From Burkholderiales bacterium (GTDB taxonomy: Bacteria; Pseudomonadota; Gammaproteobacteria; Burkholderiales; SG8-41), in contig DATAJS010000005.1 of NCBI GenBank assembly GCA_036262035.1, positions 36,110-100,109 on the forward strand: a stretch of 64,000 bases of DNA, in the 5' to 3' direction. The notes beneath the pieces are model-generated. The model was not told where the DNA came from, ran no database searches, and worked only from the letters and a program-made list of their open reading frames with translations. Below are positions 7,730 to 15,717 of this stretch, piece after piece (position 1 is the first letter of the stretch; each line of letters opens with the position of its first letter). A program made the translations under genes and the position numbers.

Positions 7730-10700
7730 CTAAATCGCCGCGCGCTCGGCGCGCAGCGCGGCGCGGATGCTCGACACGAGCTTCGCCGCATCGATCGGCT
7801 TGCTGACGTGGTCGCTGAAGCCCTGCTCGATCACGCGCGCGCGGCTCACTTCGGTGAACGCGGTGACGGCGATCGCAGGCAGCGACTCGGCGCGCGCGAT
7901 CTTCTTGCGTGCCTCCAGCGCCCGCACGCGCGCGAGCACCGTGAAGCCGTCCTCGTCCGGCATCGCGAGGTCGAGCAACAGGAGGTCGGGCGGATCGTCC
8001 GGCACGTGGTTGTCGAGCAGCGCGATGAGCTCGCCGCCGGTCGCGACGCTCTTCACGTCGGCTCCCGCCTGGCGCAGGGTCAGGCTGATGACGTCGCGCG
8101 CGTCCGGGTCGTCGTCGAGCGTGAAGATCGTCAGGCCCGACAGGCCGCCGCCGGACGCGTCGCGCTCGCCTGCCGGCGCGCTCACCGCCACCGCTTCCTT
8201 CGGCAGCGGAAGCTCCACCGTGAACGTCGCGCCCTTGCCCGCGCCCTCGCTGTCCGCGCGGACTTTTCCGCCGTGCAGCTCGGTGAGGTGACGCACCAGC
8301 GCGAGCCCTATGCCCAGGCCGCCGTGGCGGCGTGTCGTCGACGTATCCGCCTGCGAGAAGCGGTCGAAGACGCGCGGCAGGAACTCCGCCTCGATCCCGG
8401 CCCCGGTATCGGCGACCGACAGGAGCAAAGCGCCGTCCGCCGCCTTGAGCGCGACGCGCACCGCCCCGCCTTCGGGCGTGAACTTCACCGCGTTCGACAA
8501 CAGGTTCACGACGATCTGGTGCAGGCGCGCGGCGTCGCCTTCGATGTTGAGCGCCGGCCGCCCGGCGTCGAGCGTGACGTCGATGCGCTTCGCCGCCGAC
8601 GACGGCTTCACCACTTCCATCGCCCCCTGAACCACCTCGACCAGGTTCACCGGCCGCCGCTCGATGTTGAGCTTGCCGCTCATGATGCGCGAAGTATCGA
8701 GCAGATCGTCGATCAGCCGCGCCTGGTGGTCGACGTTGCGCTTGATCGCCTGCGTCGCGCGCTCGATGAGCGAGGCGTCGGGCGCCTTCGCGCTGCCGAG
8801 CAGGAAACCCCAGCCGCGCAGCGCGTTGAGCGGCGAGCGCAGCTCGTGCGAGACGATCGCGAGAAACTCGTCCTTCGCGCGGTTCGCGCGCTCGGCCTCG
8901 AGGCGCAGCCGCTGCTCGGTCGAGACGAGCGCTTCGCGCTGGATCTCGGCCATCTTGCGGTCGGTGATGTCGACGGTGACGCCGAGCCGCAGCCGGTTCT
9001 CCGCGCCGGGCTCGAACGCGCGCTCGCGCGCGTGCATCCACCGCCATTCGCCGTCGCTCGCGCGCAGCCGGAATTCGACCTCGCGCATCGCCTGGTCTTC
9101 GTACTGCCCGCGCCGCAGTTTGTCGATCACCGCCGCGAGATCGTCGGGGTGGATGAGCCGCTCGAGGCCCGCGCGGTCGTGCGCCATCAGGTCGGCCGCG
9201 GTGTAGCCCAGCGCCTGCAATCCCATGCCGGTCGCGTACACGATGCGGTGCTGCAGATGGTCGAAGAGATACAGCACGATCGGCGCGGTCTCGACGAGGC
9301 CCTGCGTGAAGCGCTGCGCTTCGCGCAGCTCGTTCTCCATGCGCTTGCGTCCCGAGATGTCGGTCGCCACGCCGATGACGCCGGTGACCCCGCCGCGCAC
9401 GTCGTGCAGCGGCGACTTGGTCGTGAGATAGGTGCGCACGCCGTCGGGCGTCTGCATCGACTCCTCGACGCGCTCGGTGCGCCCCGACGCCATCACGCGC
9501 CGGTCGTTCTCCATGGTGCGCGCCGCCAGCGCGGCATCGTCCATGAACTCGGCGTCGGTGCGGCCGACGATGCTGTCCTCGGGCTTGCCGATCGCCTCGA
9601 CCTGCGCCGGATTCGCCATGACGACGCGCCCGGCGCTGTCCTTGACGATGATGAGATCGGGGGTGGACTCGGTGACGCCGCGCAGGAGCGTGAGGCTTTC
9701 CTGCAGCGCCACGTTCGCGCGCTCGAGCGCGGCGGTGCGCTCGGCGACGCGGCGGTCGAGCTCGGTGTAAGCGAGGCGCAGCGCCTGCTCGTTCTGCCGG
9801 CGCAGGCTCACGTCGCGCACCAGCATCACGCCGCCGATCAGCGCCGGCTCGCTGCTGTTGATCGGTGCGACGCTCACTTCGACGTAGCGCTCCGGCGCCG
9901 AGCCGACGAGCTTGAGCTCGCGCGCGGTGTCCGGCTCGGCGCCGCGCAGCACCGCGAGCAGCGGGTGCTCGATCGATCCTGCGTCGGACTGGAGCGGAAA
10001 CGCTTCGACGATCGACCGCCCGACGAGGTCCGCGGAGCGCTTGCGTGCGAGCGCCTCGGCGGCGGGATTGACCAGGCGCACCACCCCGACCGGATCGGTG
10101 GCGATGAACGCCTCGCCGCAGCTCGCGATCGTCACGTGCAGCCATTCGCGCTGCGCCCGCGCCTGCCGCTCGGCTTCGGAACGCTTGGCGTCCACGCGGT
10201 CGAGCAGCCGCGCGCCCCACAGCACGAGCCCGCCCACGGCGAACATCGTGAGCACGGTCTGCAGCACCGAGCCGAAAGCCGGGTCGAGCACGCCGCCGCC
10301 TTCGCCCGCGACTTCGAGCCAGCCGATGACGAGCGTCAGCATGAGCACCGCGGGCAGCAGGCGCCGGGTCATCACGGCGCCCGCGCGGTGGCTCGTCAGC
10401 ATGCCGAGCAGCCACGCGTCGGGCCGCACCACGCCGACCGCATAAGTGAGTAGCAGCAGCGCGGCCAGTGACGGCAGCGACACGTCGACCAGCGGCGGCA
10501 GCCCGAGCAGCAGCCTGAAGCTGATGCCGATCAGCGCGACGAAGAGCAGCGTCGCGCTGGCCGCGGCGAGCAGGCGCGCGGCGGTGAGCTGCCGCTGGCC
10601 GGGGCTCGACAGCAGCGCCGCGCCGGCGGCGATGAGCAGCAGCGCGCTGCCCGGATACACGTCGAGGTTGCCGCCGGGCAGCCCCGACTCCGGCAGCCAC

Positions 10701-11080
10701 ATCGTCACCAGGACGCCGACCGCGAGCAACGCGAGGAGCGCGCGCCCGACCTGTCGCCGCGGTGACAGCGCGAGCCCGAACGCGATCGCGACGCCGATGG
10801 CGAAGACCGCCGTGAGCGGACGCACCACCGGCCAGCCCGGGACGAACGTCGCGAGCGCTTCGTAACCGAACGCGCGTCCGAACAGCGCGAGCGCTGCGAC
10901 GATGCCCGCGGCGGCGATCGACAGCCGTCCGGAGCGCGAGAGCGCGACGGCAAGCTTGCGATGGCGGACGATGGACTCGGAGGCGGGATCGGTGCTCAAG
11001 GAATTCTGATCGGCGGCGCGGGGGTGTCCCGGCGTCAAAACTGTAGCACGCGCAAAAGACACCAGCCAGCCGCGGGGCAC
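7730..11080 (-). CDS. Hybrid sensor histidine kinase with multi-helix membrane sensor and PAS domains
   Basis: The 1116-residue membrane kinase has about eight hydrophobic helices (roughly 50-310, MASE-like). Three PAS-type domains follow: about 325-440, 485-605 (ESTPDLIIVKDSAGRVVMANPA) and 615-735 (WRWMHARER). HisKA carries phosphoacceptor His745 (SHELRSPLN). The HATPase domain has an N box near 860 (NLLSNAVKF) and a DTGAGI motif near 891. The C-terminal receiver has acidic DDD at 989-991, phospho-Asp1037 and Lys1094. Autophosphorylation followed by phosphotransfer to its own receiver is expected. No output partner is adjacent; the NtrC-type regulator at 15715 is the nearest candidate. GTG at 11080 is used, but a TTG at 10999 is also possible since both precede the first helix. 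Confidence 0.9.
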   Translation of the reverse strand: MPRGWLVSFARATVLTPGHPRAADQNSLSTDPASESIVRHRKLAVALSRSGRLSIAAAGIVAALALFGRAFGYEALATFVPGWPVVRPLTAVFAIGVAIAFGLALSPRRQVGRALLALLAVGVLVTMWLPESGLPGGNLDVYPGSALLLIAAGAALLSSPGQRQLTAARLLAAASATLLFVALIGISFRLLLGLPPLVDVSLPSLAALLLLTYAVGVVRPDAWLLGMLTSHRAGAVMTRRLLPAVLMLTLVIGWLEVAGEGGGVLDPAFGSVLQTVLTMFAVGGLVLWGARLLDRVDAKRSEAERQARAQREWLHVTIASCGEAFIATDPVGVVRLVNPAAEALARKRSADLVGRSIVEAFPLQSDAGSIEHPLLAVLRGAEPDTARELKLVGSAPERYVEVSVAPINSSEPALIGGVMLVRDVSLRRQNEQALRLAYTELDRRVAERTAALERANVALQESLTLLRGVTESTPDLIIVKDSAGRVVMANPAQVEAIGKPEDSIVGRTDAEFMDDAALAARTMENDRRVMASGRTERVEESMQTPDGVRTYLTTKSPLHDVRGGVTGVIGVATDISGRKRMENELREAQRFTQGLVETAPIVLYLFDHLQHRIVYATGMGLQALGYTAADLMAHDRAGLERLIHPDDLAAVIDKLRRGQYEDQAMREVEFRLRASDGEWRWMHARERAFEPGAENRLRLGVTVDITDRKMAEIQREALVSTEQRLRLEAERANRAKDEFLAIVSHELRSPLNALRGWGFLLGSAKAPDASLIERATQAIKRNVDHQARLIDDLLDTSRIMSGKLNIERRPVNLVEVVQGAMEVVKPSSAAKRIDVTLDAGRPALNIEGDAARLHQIVVNLLSNAVKFTPEGGAVRVALKAADGALLLSVADTGAGIEAEFLPRVFDRFSQADTSTTRRHGGLGIGLALVRHLTELHGGKVRADSEGAGKGATFTVELPLPKEAVAVSAPAGERDASGGGLSGLTIFTLDDDPDARDVISLTLRQAGADVKSVATGGELIALLDNHVPDDPPDLLLLDLAMPDEDGFTVLARVRALEARKKIARAESLPAIAVTAFTEVSRARVIEQGFSDHVSKPIDAAKLVSSIRAALRAERAAI

Positions 11081-11130
11081 GCCGGTTGCACCGCCTCGGG
11101 GTCCGCCTATCCTGCGCCTTCCGCGCTTTC

Positions 11131-13098
11131 ATGCCGATGAATCGATTGACGATATCCAAGCCGCTCGCGACCGCGCTCGCCGTCGCCGCGGTGCTGCTGG
11201 CGATCCCGTTCGGCATCATCCTGTGGATCGAATCCGAAGCCGGTCAGCGCTGGATCGAGCGCAAGGCCTACGATTCGACCGGGCGCGTGGTGAAGATCGG
11301 CGATATCGACATCAGGATCGGCTGGCATCCCGGCGCGCGCGTCACCGGCCTGCAGATCACCAATCCGGACTGGGCGAAGACCTCGCACCTCGTCGACACG
11401 CAGCTCATCGACGGGCGGGTACGCCTGCTCCCGCTGCTGAGGGGGCTGGTGGTCGTCGACGATCTCACGCTCACGCAGGCGAAAGTGGGTCTCGAGCGCG
11501 AGAAGGACCGCAATACCTGGACGTTCAAGCAGCGCGAGAAGAAGCAAGACGAAGGACCGCAGCGGCTGTTCGTGCAGCGCGTGAATATCGACCGCGGCTT
11601 CGTCGTCTACCGCGACACCACGATCGACACCAGCGTCGAGATGGACGTCGCGGGCAACGTCGCGCAAGGGGGCGGTACGATCGACGTCGTCGCGCGCGGC
11701 ACGTATCGCGGCAACAAGCTGCACGCGGTGGCCAACTTCCCGGGCCTTTTGCCGACTCCCGACACCGCGGTCGACATGTCGATGGCGATCGCGATCGGCT
11801 CGGTCACCGCCGCGGCCGCGGGGACGGTGCGCGCGGCGGACGTCGACGGCATCGACCTCGATCTCGACGTCTCGGGCGCGAGCCTAGGCGACATCAAGAA
11901 GCTCGTGCCGGTGAACCTGCCGGATACGCCGCCGTACCGCCTGCAGGGCCGCTTCCGCAATCCCGCGGGCGCGTTCATCTTCGATCCGTTCGAAGGCCGC
12001 GTCGGCGACAGCGATCTTTCCGGAGCCGCGCGCTACGAGAAAGCCGACGCGACGCGCAAGGTGCCGCTGCTGCGCGCGAAGCTCGTCTCGACGCTGCTCG
12101 ACTTCGACGACCTCGGCCCCGTGGCCGGCGCGCCCCCGAAGACCGGCGCGGGCGAAACGGCTGCGCCGAAACAGAAAGCGCAGGCGGCCTCGATCGACAC
12201 CACCGGCAAGGTGCTGCCGCAGAAGCGCTACGAAGTCGAAGACTTTCCGCTGATGGATGCCGACGTCAACTTCGAAGGCAAGAAGATCGTCGACGCCGCG
12301 CACGTGCCGATCGAAGACCTGTCGGTGCACTGGACCATGAAGGACGGCGTGCTGCGCTTCGAGCCGATGAAGTTCAGGCTCGCGCACGGGCTCGTCACCG
12401 CCAATCTCTCGCTCGATTCGAACAAGAAGCCGGTGGCGGGCAAAGCGAACATCGAGCTCGCGGGCTTGCGGCTGCGCGAGCTCTTTCCGCCCACCGAGAA
12501 GATGAAGCAGCCGCTCGGGGACATCTTCGCGCGCGTCGACATCGCCGGCCGCGGCACCTCGGCGGCGGAGCTGATGGGCAGCGCCGACGGGCGCCTCGCG
12601 ATGCTCATCAACGGCGGCTACATCAGCAACCTGCTCATGGAAGCGGCGGGGCTCGACGTCGCCGAGGCGCTGCGCATCCTCGCGACCAAGGACGTCGACG
12701 TGAAGCTGCGCTGCGCCGTCGTCGACCTCGATCTCAAACAGGGCAACGCGAAGCCGCAGGCGTTCGTCATCGACACGACCGACACCGTCATCACTGCCGA
12801 CGGCACCGTCGATTTCAAGAACGAGCTCGTCGACCTCAAGACCAAGCCGGTGCCGAAGGATCCGAGCATCTTCGTGCTGCGCACCCCGGTGAACATCGTC
12901 GGTCCGTTCAAGAAGCCGAAGGTCCGGCCCGAGATCGGACCCATCGCCCTGCGCGCCGGCGCCGCGATCGCGCTGGGTGCGCTCAACCCGCTGCTCTCGT
13001 TCCTCCCCTTCATCGAGACCGGCCCCGGCAAGGACACCGATTGCGGGAAGCTCATGGCGGAGGTGAAGCGCGCGGGGGTTAAGGAGGTGAAGAAGTGA
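11131..13098 (+). CDS. AsmA-family envelope protein
   Basis: The 655-residue AsmA-like protein has one N-terminal membrane helix (LATALAVAAVLLAIPFGIILW) followed by a long beta-rich periplasmic part. The AsmA signature region (VVKIGDIDIRIGWHPGARVTGLQITNPDW) is near the N-terminus and the AsmA C-terminal region (NGGYISNLLMEAAGLDVAEAL) near residue 500. AsmA/TamB relatives help move or organise lipids between the membranes; that role is inferred from the family. ATG at 11131 places the helix close to the N-terminus, and a second ATG six bases later is equally possible. The gene diverges from the hybrid kinase. Its stop codon is the first base triplet of a 15-bp tandem repeat. Confidence 0.85.
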   Translation: MPMNRLTISKPLATALAVAAVLLAIPFGIILWIESEAGQRWIERKAYDSTGRVVKIGDIDIRIGWHPGARVTGLQITNPDWAKTSHLVDTQLIDGRVRLLPLLRGLVVVDDLTLTQAKVGLEREKDRNTWTFKQREKKQDEGPQRLFVQRVNIDRGFVVYRDTTIDTSVEMDVAGNVAQGGGTIDVVARGTYRGNKLHAVANFPGLLPTPDTAVDMSMAIAIGSVTAAAAGTVRAADVDGIDLDLDVSGASLGDIKKLVPVNLPDTPPYRLQGRFRNPAGAFIFDPFEGRVGDSDLSGAARYEKADATRKVPLLRAKLVSTLLDFDDLGPVAGAPPKTGAGETAAPKQKAQAASIDTTGKVLPQKRYEVEDFPLMDADVNFEGKKIVDAAHVPIEDLSVHWTMKDGVLRFEPMKFRLAHGLVTANLSLDSNKKPVAGKANIELAGLRLRELFPPTEKMKQPLGDIFARVDIAGRGTSAAELMGSADGRLAMLINGGYISNLLMEAAGLDVAEALRILATKDVDVKLRCAVVDLDLKQGNAKPQAFVIDTTDTVITADGTVDFKNELVDLKTKPVPKDPSIFVLRTPVNIVGPFKKPKVRPEIGPIALRAGAAIALGALNPLLSFLPFIETGPGKDTDCGKLMAEVKRAGVKEVKK

Positions 13099-13185
13099 CG
13101 GGTGAGGCGGTGACCGATGATGCGGTGACGGGTGGGGCGGTGACGGGTGAAGCGGTGACGGGTGGGGCGATGACGGGTGAAGCGG
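13096..13185. repeat. Six tandem copies of a 15-bp unit starting at the AsmA stop codon
   Basis: The unit is TGACGGGTGAAGCGG with small variations at 13096, 13111, 13126, 13141, 13156 and 13171. The first TGA is the stop codon of the AsmA gene, so each copy adds another in-frame stop. A related array follows the Hsp20 gene near 30 kb. Confidence 0.9.
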
Positions 13186-13258
13186 TGACGAAGAACGGGG
13201 ACGTGTAGCGGCGAGGAAAACCGGTGGTGGATGAATCGCCGGTGCTGACCGAAGGGTT

Positions 13259-13279
13259 CCCTCCCCGTCAGGGGGAGGG
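13259..13279. terminator. GC-rich hairpin between convergent genes
   Basis: CCCTCCCC (13259-13266) pairs with GGGGAGGG (13272-13279). It sits in the gap between AsmA (+) and the next minus-strand gene, followed by a G-rich run. It probably ends transcription from one or both sides. Confidence 0.5.
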
Positions 13280-13309
13280 ACAGGGTGGGGGTGGGTTTAA
13301 CTCAACACG

Positions 13310-13720
13310 CTACCGCATCGTTGCAGGCCTTGCCGGCGCGGCACGGACCGGCGCGGCCGGCTTCGGCGAATCCTTCTTCGAGCCGAAATACCGCGACGCG
13401 GCCCACTTCGCGATGGTGCCGACGCCGAACTTCGGCTGCATGAGGCCGATGGCGGTGCCGGCGACGCCGGTGAGCATGCCCAGCACGCCGACCTTCTTCG
13501 CCGTTTCCGGCTCGGGCCTGGCCTGCCCCCGGCCGAACATGAGCTTGCCCATGGCGTAGCCGATTCCGGTCAGCGCGAGCAAAGTCTTCGGCGATGCGAC
13601 GGTGTTCTTCAGACTGTTGGTGCAGCCGTTGATCGCTTCGTCGAGCGCGATGCGCTCGGCGGCGATGCGGGCCTCGATCTGGCCGATCTCGGCGTCGAGC
13701 TCGTGCAGCGACATCTTCAT
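13310..13720 (-). CDS. Membrane-associated hypothetical protein at YqjK position
   Basis: The 136-residue protein begins with an amphipathic coiled-coil helix (about 3-35, LDAEIGQIEARIAAERIALDEAI). Two hydrophobic stretches follow (TLLALTGIGYAMGKLMF and VGVLGMLTGVAGTAIGLM) and then a Lys/Pro/Ala tail. It follows yqjD- and yqjE-like genes in the order seen in enterobacterial yqjD-yqjE-yqjK, so it is the positional equivalent of YqjK, but sequence similarity is not obvious to me. ATG at 13720 has a good GGGGAGAAACG upstream. It probably shares the sigma-54 promoter at 14801-14816 with the three genes before it. Confidence 0.7.
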   Translation of the reverse strand: MKMSLHELDAEIGQIEARIAAERIALDEAINGCTNSLKNTVASPKTLLALTGIGYAMGKLMFGRGQARPEPETAKKVGVLGMLTGVAGTAIGLMQPKFGVGTIAKWAASRYFGSKKDSPKPAAPVRAAPARPATMR

Positions 13721-13730
13721 CGTTTCTCCC

Positions 13731-14159
13731 CTAAGGCTCGACCTGGTTGCCCGGCGGCTCGGCCTTGATCTGCCGAAGCAGCGCCGAGAACGGCTTCTGG
13801 TCGAACACGTTCTTCACTTTCAGCCCGACGATACCCGCGCCGACGAGATTGAGCCCGGCGGCGATGAGCAGCACCGCCGGCCACGACAGTCCCTGGCCGA
13901 ACAGCCACACGGCGAGCGCGACCACGCCGGCGAGCCACGCGGTGACGACGAGCACGGTGATCAGTATGCCCGCTCCGATCAGCCATGCGAACTGCATTGC
14001 GGCGCGGCGCGCGTCGAGCACGCCGAGCAGCGCGTAGTTGGTCGCGAGCTTTTTCAGCGACGCGAACGTGCGCTCGATCGGCTCGAGGAACGAAGTCTCC
14101 TGCGTCTCGGGCGGCGGCGAGCCGCGCAGGGCCGGGTCCCGATAGGCCGTAGAGTCCAT
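13731..14159 (-). CDS. YqjE/phage-holin-III-type inner-membrane protein
   Basis: The 142-residue protein has two adjacent transmembrane helices (about 57-80 and 86-110) after an N-terminal amphipathic segment (IERTFASLKKLATNYALLGVLDARRAAMQ) and a short cytoplasmic tail. This is the layout of the YqjE/DUF1469 family, annotated as phage holin superfamily III although chromosomal copies are not phage genes. The start overlaps the stop of the YqjD-like gene (TGATG), and the stop lies 10 bp before the next start, so the genes are one operon. The function in E. coli is unclear; an envelope-stress role is inferred. Confidence 0.8.
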   Translation of the reverse strand: MDSTAYRDPALRGSPPPETQETSFLEPIERTFASLKKLATNYALLGVLDARRAAMQFAWLIGAGILITVLVVTAWLAGVVALAVWLFGQGLSWPAVLLIAAGLNLVGAGIVGLKVKNVFDQKPFSALLRQIKAEPPGNQVEP

Positions 14160-14452
14160 CAGCGCCGGGACGTGAGCTTCGACAGGAGCAGCCCGACCGC
14201 GATCGCGATGCCGATCGCCGCGATGGGATGTTGGCGCACGTATCCGCGCGCGGACTCGAACGCGCGGCTCTGCATGAGGTCCTCACCGCGCTCGGACAGG
14301 CGCGAGGCGGCCTGCTGGGCGTAGCCGCTGACGCGCCCCATCGTCTCGTGGGCGGTCTCGGACAGCCGTGCGAGCCCCGCGCTCGCCTGTTCGGCGAGCT
14401 TCTCGGCCGTGCTCGCGCCGGGGGACGAGCCTTGCATTCCGGTGTTCTGCAT
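14159..14452 (-). CDS. YqjD/ElaB (DUF883)-like inner-membrane-anchored protein
   Basis: The 97-residue protein has a long soluble helix (AEKLAEQASAGLARLSETAHETMGRV) and a C-terminal membrane anchor preceded by the family hallmark YVRQHPIAAIGIAIAVGLLLSKL. YqjD and ElaB of E. coli are tail-anchored, stress-induced proteins that associate with ribosomes. AAGGAGAA precedes the ATG. It is the second gene of the proposed sigma-54 operon, after the small hydrophilic protein ending at 14488 and coupled to yqjE. A second DUF883-like gene lies at 32170-32460, also behind a -24/-12 element. Confidence 0.82.
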   Translation of the reverse strand: MQNTGMQGSSPGASTAEKLAEQASAGLARLSETAHETMGRVSGYAQQAASRLSERGEDLMQSRAFESARGYVRQHPIAAIGIAIAVGLLLSKLTSRR

Positions 14453-14487
14453 TGCGTTCTCCTTGAGTGGTGGCGGGGTCTTCGCGG

Positions 14488-14778
14488 CTAACGCTTGCGC
14501 GTCGGTACGTCGTTGGGGATGCCGCGGCGTTCGGTGTCGACCCGGCCGCTTTCGATGTCCTCACCCGCCTGCGAGATCTGCCGCTCCGAAGGCGGCAGTT
14601 TCTCGTCGAGCCGGTTTCCCGTCGAGCGCGCGGACTCGTCGCGCTCGTGCGGCATTTTCTCGTTTCGGCGCTGCGGCGCCACCTTCGGATCCGGTTGCCC
14701 CTGAAGCTGCTCGAAGCTGCGCGTGTCGCTGCGGCCGGCCGCCGGATGTTTGGCAGAATCTTTCTCGCGAGTTGACAT
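14488..14778 (-). CDS. Small hydrophilic, probably disordered protein
   Basis: The 96-residue protein has almost no hydrophobic residues and many Arg, Glu, Asp, Ser and Pro, ending in ERRGIPNDVPTRKR. I recognise no domain. ATG at 14778 has GGAG upstream. Its composition resembles the protein at 23866-24132, which likewise follows a -24/-12 element, so both may be stress-induced hydrophilins (inference). It is the first gene of a four-gene minus-strand unit (14778 to 13310) with YqjD/YqjE-like genes, 35 bp from the next start. It diverges from the hemerythrin gene. Confidence 0.7.
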   Translation of the reverse strand: MSTREKDSAKHPAAGRSDTRSFEQLQGQPDPKVAPQRRNEKMPHERDESARSTGNRLDEKLPPSERQISQAGEDIESGRVDTERRGIPNDVPTRKR

Positions 14779-14800
14779 GGCTGTGCTCCGACCGTTAGTA

Positions 14801-14816
14801 AGCACGCAACGTGCCG
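14801..14816 (-). promoter_or_regulatory. Sigma-54 (-24/-12) promoter for the yqjD/E-like operon
   Basis: Read on the minus strand the element is CGGCACGTTGCGTGCT. The -24 half GGCACG is perfect; the -12 half is GTGC instead of TTGC. GG and GC are 10 bp apart. The first start codon lies about 23 bp downstream. Confidence 0.55.
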
Positions 14817-14906
14817 CGTGGAGGGCGCTTTGCGCGGCGCTTGGAGAACGCCGTAGCAGGAGCGTAAGCTTTTCGGTGTATATCTGCACGCGGCGCGCGC
14901 AATGCG

Positions 14907-14922
14907 GGGTACAGGCATTGCA
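14907..14922 (+). promoter_or_regulatory. Sigma-54 promoter of the hemerythrin gene
   Basis: GGGTACAGGCATTGCA fits GG-N10-GC with a perfect TTGCA -12 half. The hemerythrin start lies 31 bp downstream of the -12 GC. Confidence 0.65.
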
Positions 14923-14952
14923 CCCGCGGCATGCACGCAAAAGAGGACGATC

Positions 14953-15558
14953 ATGGCCAAAGGACAGACGGGCGAGACCCGCGACGCTATCGCTTTCCTG
15001 CTCGACGACCACCGGCGCGTCGAAAAGCTCTTCGCCGACTTCGACGACGTCGACCGCGACGACGCGGACGCGGTCCAGGAGCTCGTGGAGATCGCTTGCA
15101 TGGAGCTGCAGATCCATTCCATCCTGGAGGAAGAGATCTTCTATCCCGCCGTGCGCTCGCAGCTCGCGGACGACGATCGGGAGCGGCACGACCTGCTCAA
15201 CGAAGCCGAAGTCGAGCACGAGACCGTCGACGACATGGTCGCCAAGCTGCAGGAGCTCGAGCCCGACGACGCGATGTACGCCGCGTACTTCCGGGTGCTC
15301 AGCGAATACGTGAAGCACCACGTCAAGGACGAAGAGACCGAGCTCTTTCCCTTCGTCAAAGGCCTCGATCTCGATCTGGCGCAGCTCGGCGAGGACATGC
15401 GCACGAGGCGCGAAGAGCTCTTCGCCGAGATGGAAGCGGACGAAGGCGAGCTCGACGAAGGTGAAACCGCCGAGCTCGACGAAGACTCGTTCGAGTCGGA
15501 GGAAGAAGACATCGAGGATGCGCAGGAGCAGGTGGATGTGAGCCGCACACGGCATTAG
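14953..15558 (+). CDS. Hemerythrin (HHE) domain protein with acidic tail
   Basis: The 201-residue cytosolic protein has a four-helix HHE domain (residues 10-150). Probable di-iron ligands are His20 (DDHRRVEKLF), His55 and Glu59 (IHSILEEEIFYP), His89 (EVEHETVDDM), and His122 or His123 with Glu127 (KHHVKDEETE). Such proteins bind O2, NO or iron and often respond to redox stress. The last ~40 residues form an acidic Glu/Asp-rich tail (DEDSFESEEEDIED) of unknown role. ATG at 14953 has AGAGGA seven bases upstream, and a sigma-54 element lies just before it. The stop codon lies inside the loop of a long hairpin. Confidence 0.92.
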   Translation: MAKGQTGETRDAIAFLLDDHRRVEKLFADFDDVDRDDADAVQELVEIACMELQIHSILEEEIFYPAVRSQLADDDRERHDLLNEAEVEHETVDDMVAKLQELEPDDAMYAAYFRVLSEYVKHHVKDEETELFPFVKGLDLDLAQLGEDMRTRREELFAEMEADEGELDEGETAELDEDSFESEEEDIEDAQEQVDVSRTRH

Positions 15559-15573
15559 TCGTGTGCGGCTCAC
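15538..15573 (+). terminator. 13-bp perfect hairpin enclosing the hemerythrin stop codon
   Basis: GTGAGCCGCACAC (15538-15550) pairs with GTGTGCGGCTCAC (15561-15573), and the TAG at 15556-15558 is in the loop. No T-run follows directly, but a second hairpin follows at 15588. It could also stabilise the 3' end of the mRNA. Confidence 0.55.
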
Positions 15574-15587
15574 GTGCGATAAACGAA

Positions 15588-15612
15588 CGGGGGAAACCAA
15601 AGGTTTCCCCCG
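15588..15612. repeat. GGGAAACC palindrome (variant copy)
   Basis: CGGGGGAAACC and GGTTTCCCCCG flank AAA. The core GGGAAACC...GGTTTCCC is shared with the elements at 23360, 23423 and 28048. It lies between the convergent hemerythrin and response-regulator genes. Confidence 0.7.
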
Positions 15613-15669
15613 TATGCCCCCATCCTTCTGACCCGACGTCACGCGTACAAGACAACGGGTGAGCGGTTT

Positions 15670-15717
15670 CCCGTTCACCCGTTCACGCGTTCACCCGTTC
15701 ACCCGTTCACGCAGTCA
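15670..15717. repeat. Six tandem copies of an 8-bp unit ending in the response-regulator stop codon
   Basis: The unit CCCGTTCA (minus strand TGAACGGG) is repeated from 15670. The last, divergent copy at 15710-15717 contains the TGA stop of the minus-strand regulator. AACGGGTGAGCGG at about 15655-15667 is nearly complementary to the first units and could form a terminator hairpin. Confidence 0.85.

Noticed and set aside
7410..11219. Long second minus-strand frame over the hybrid kinase, and plus-strand frames opposite it
   Set aside because: The kinase frame contains complete PAS, HisKA, HATPase and receiver domains. The others are Arg/Ala-rich frames produced by high GC.
13096..13185. CRISPR-like array
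   Set aside because: The units are directly adjacent 15-mers without spacers and no cas genes are present.
13731..14159. Prophage holin
   Set aside because: The family name includes phage holin III, but the gene sits in a yqjD-yqjE-like chromosomal operon with no phage genes.
14824..14839. Another plus-strand -24/-12 match (TGGAGGGCGCTTTGCG) before hemerythrin
   Set aside because: Spacing and TTTGC fit, but the CAC after GG and the final A/T are missing, and a better element lies closer to the gene.
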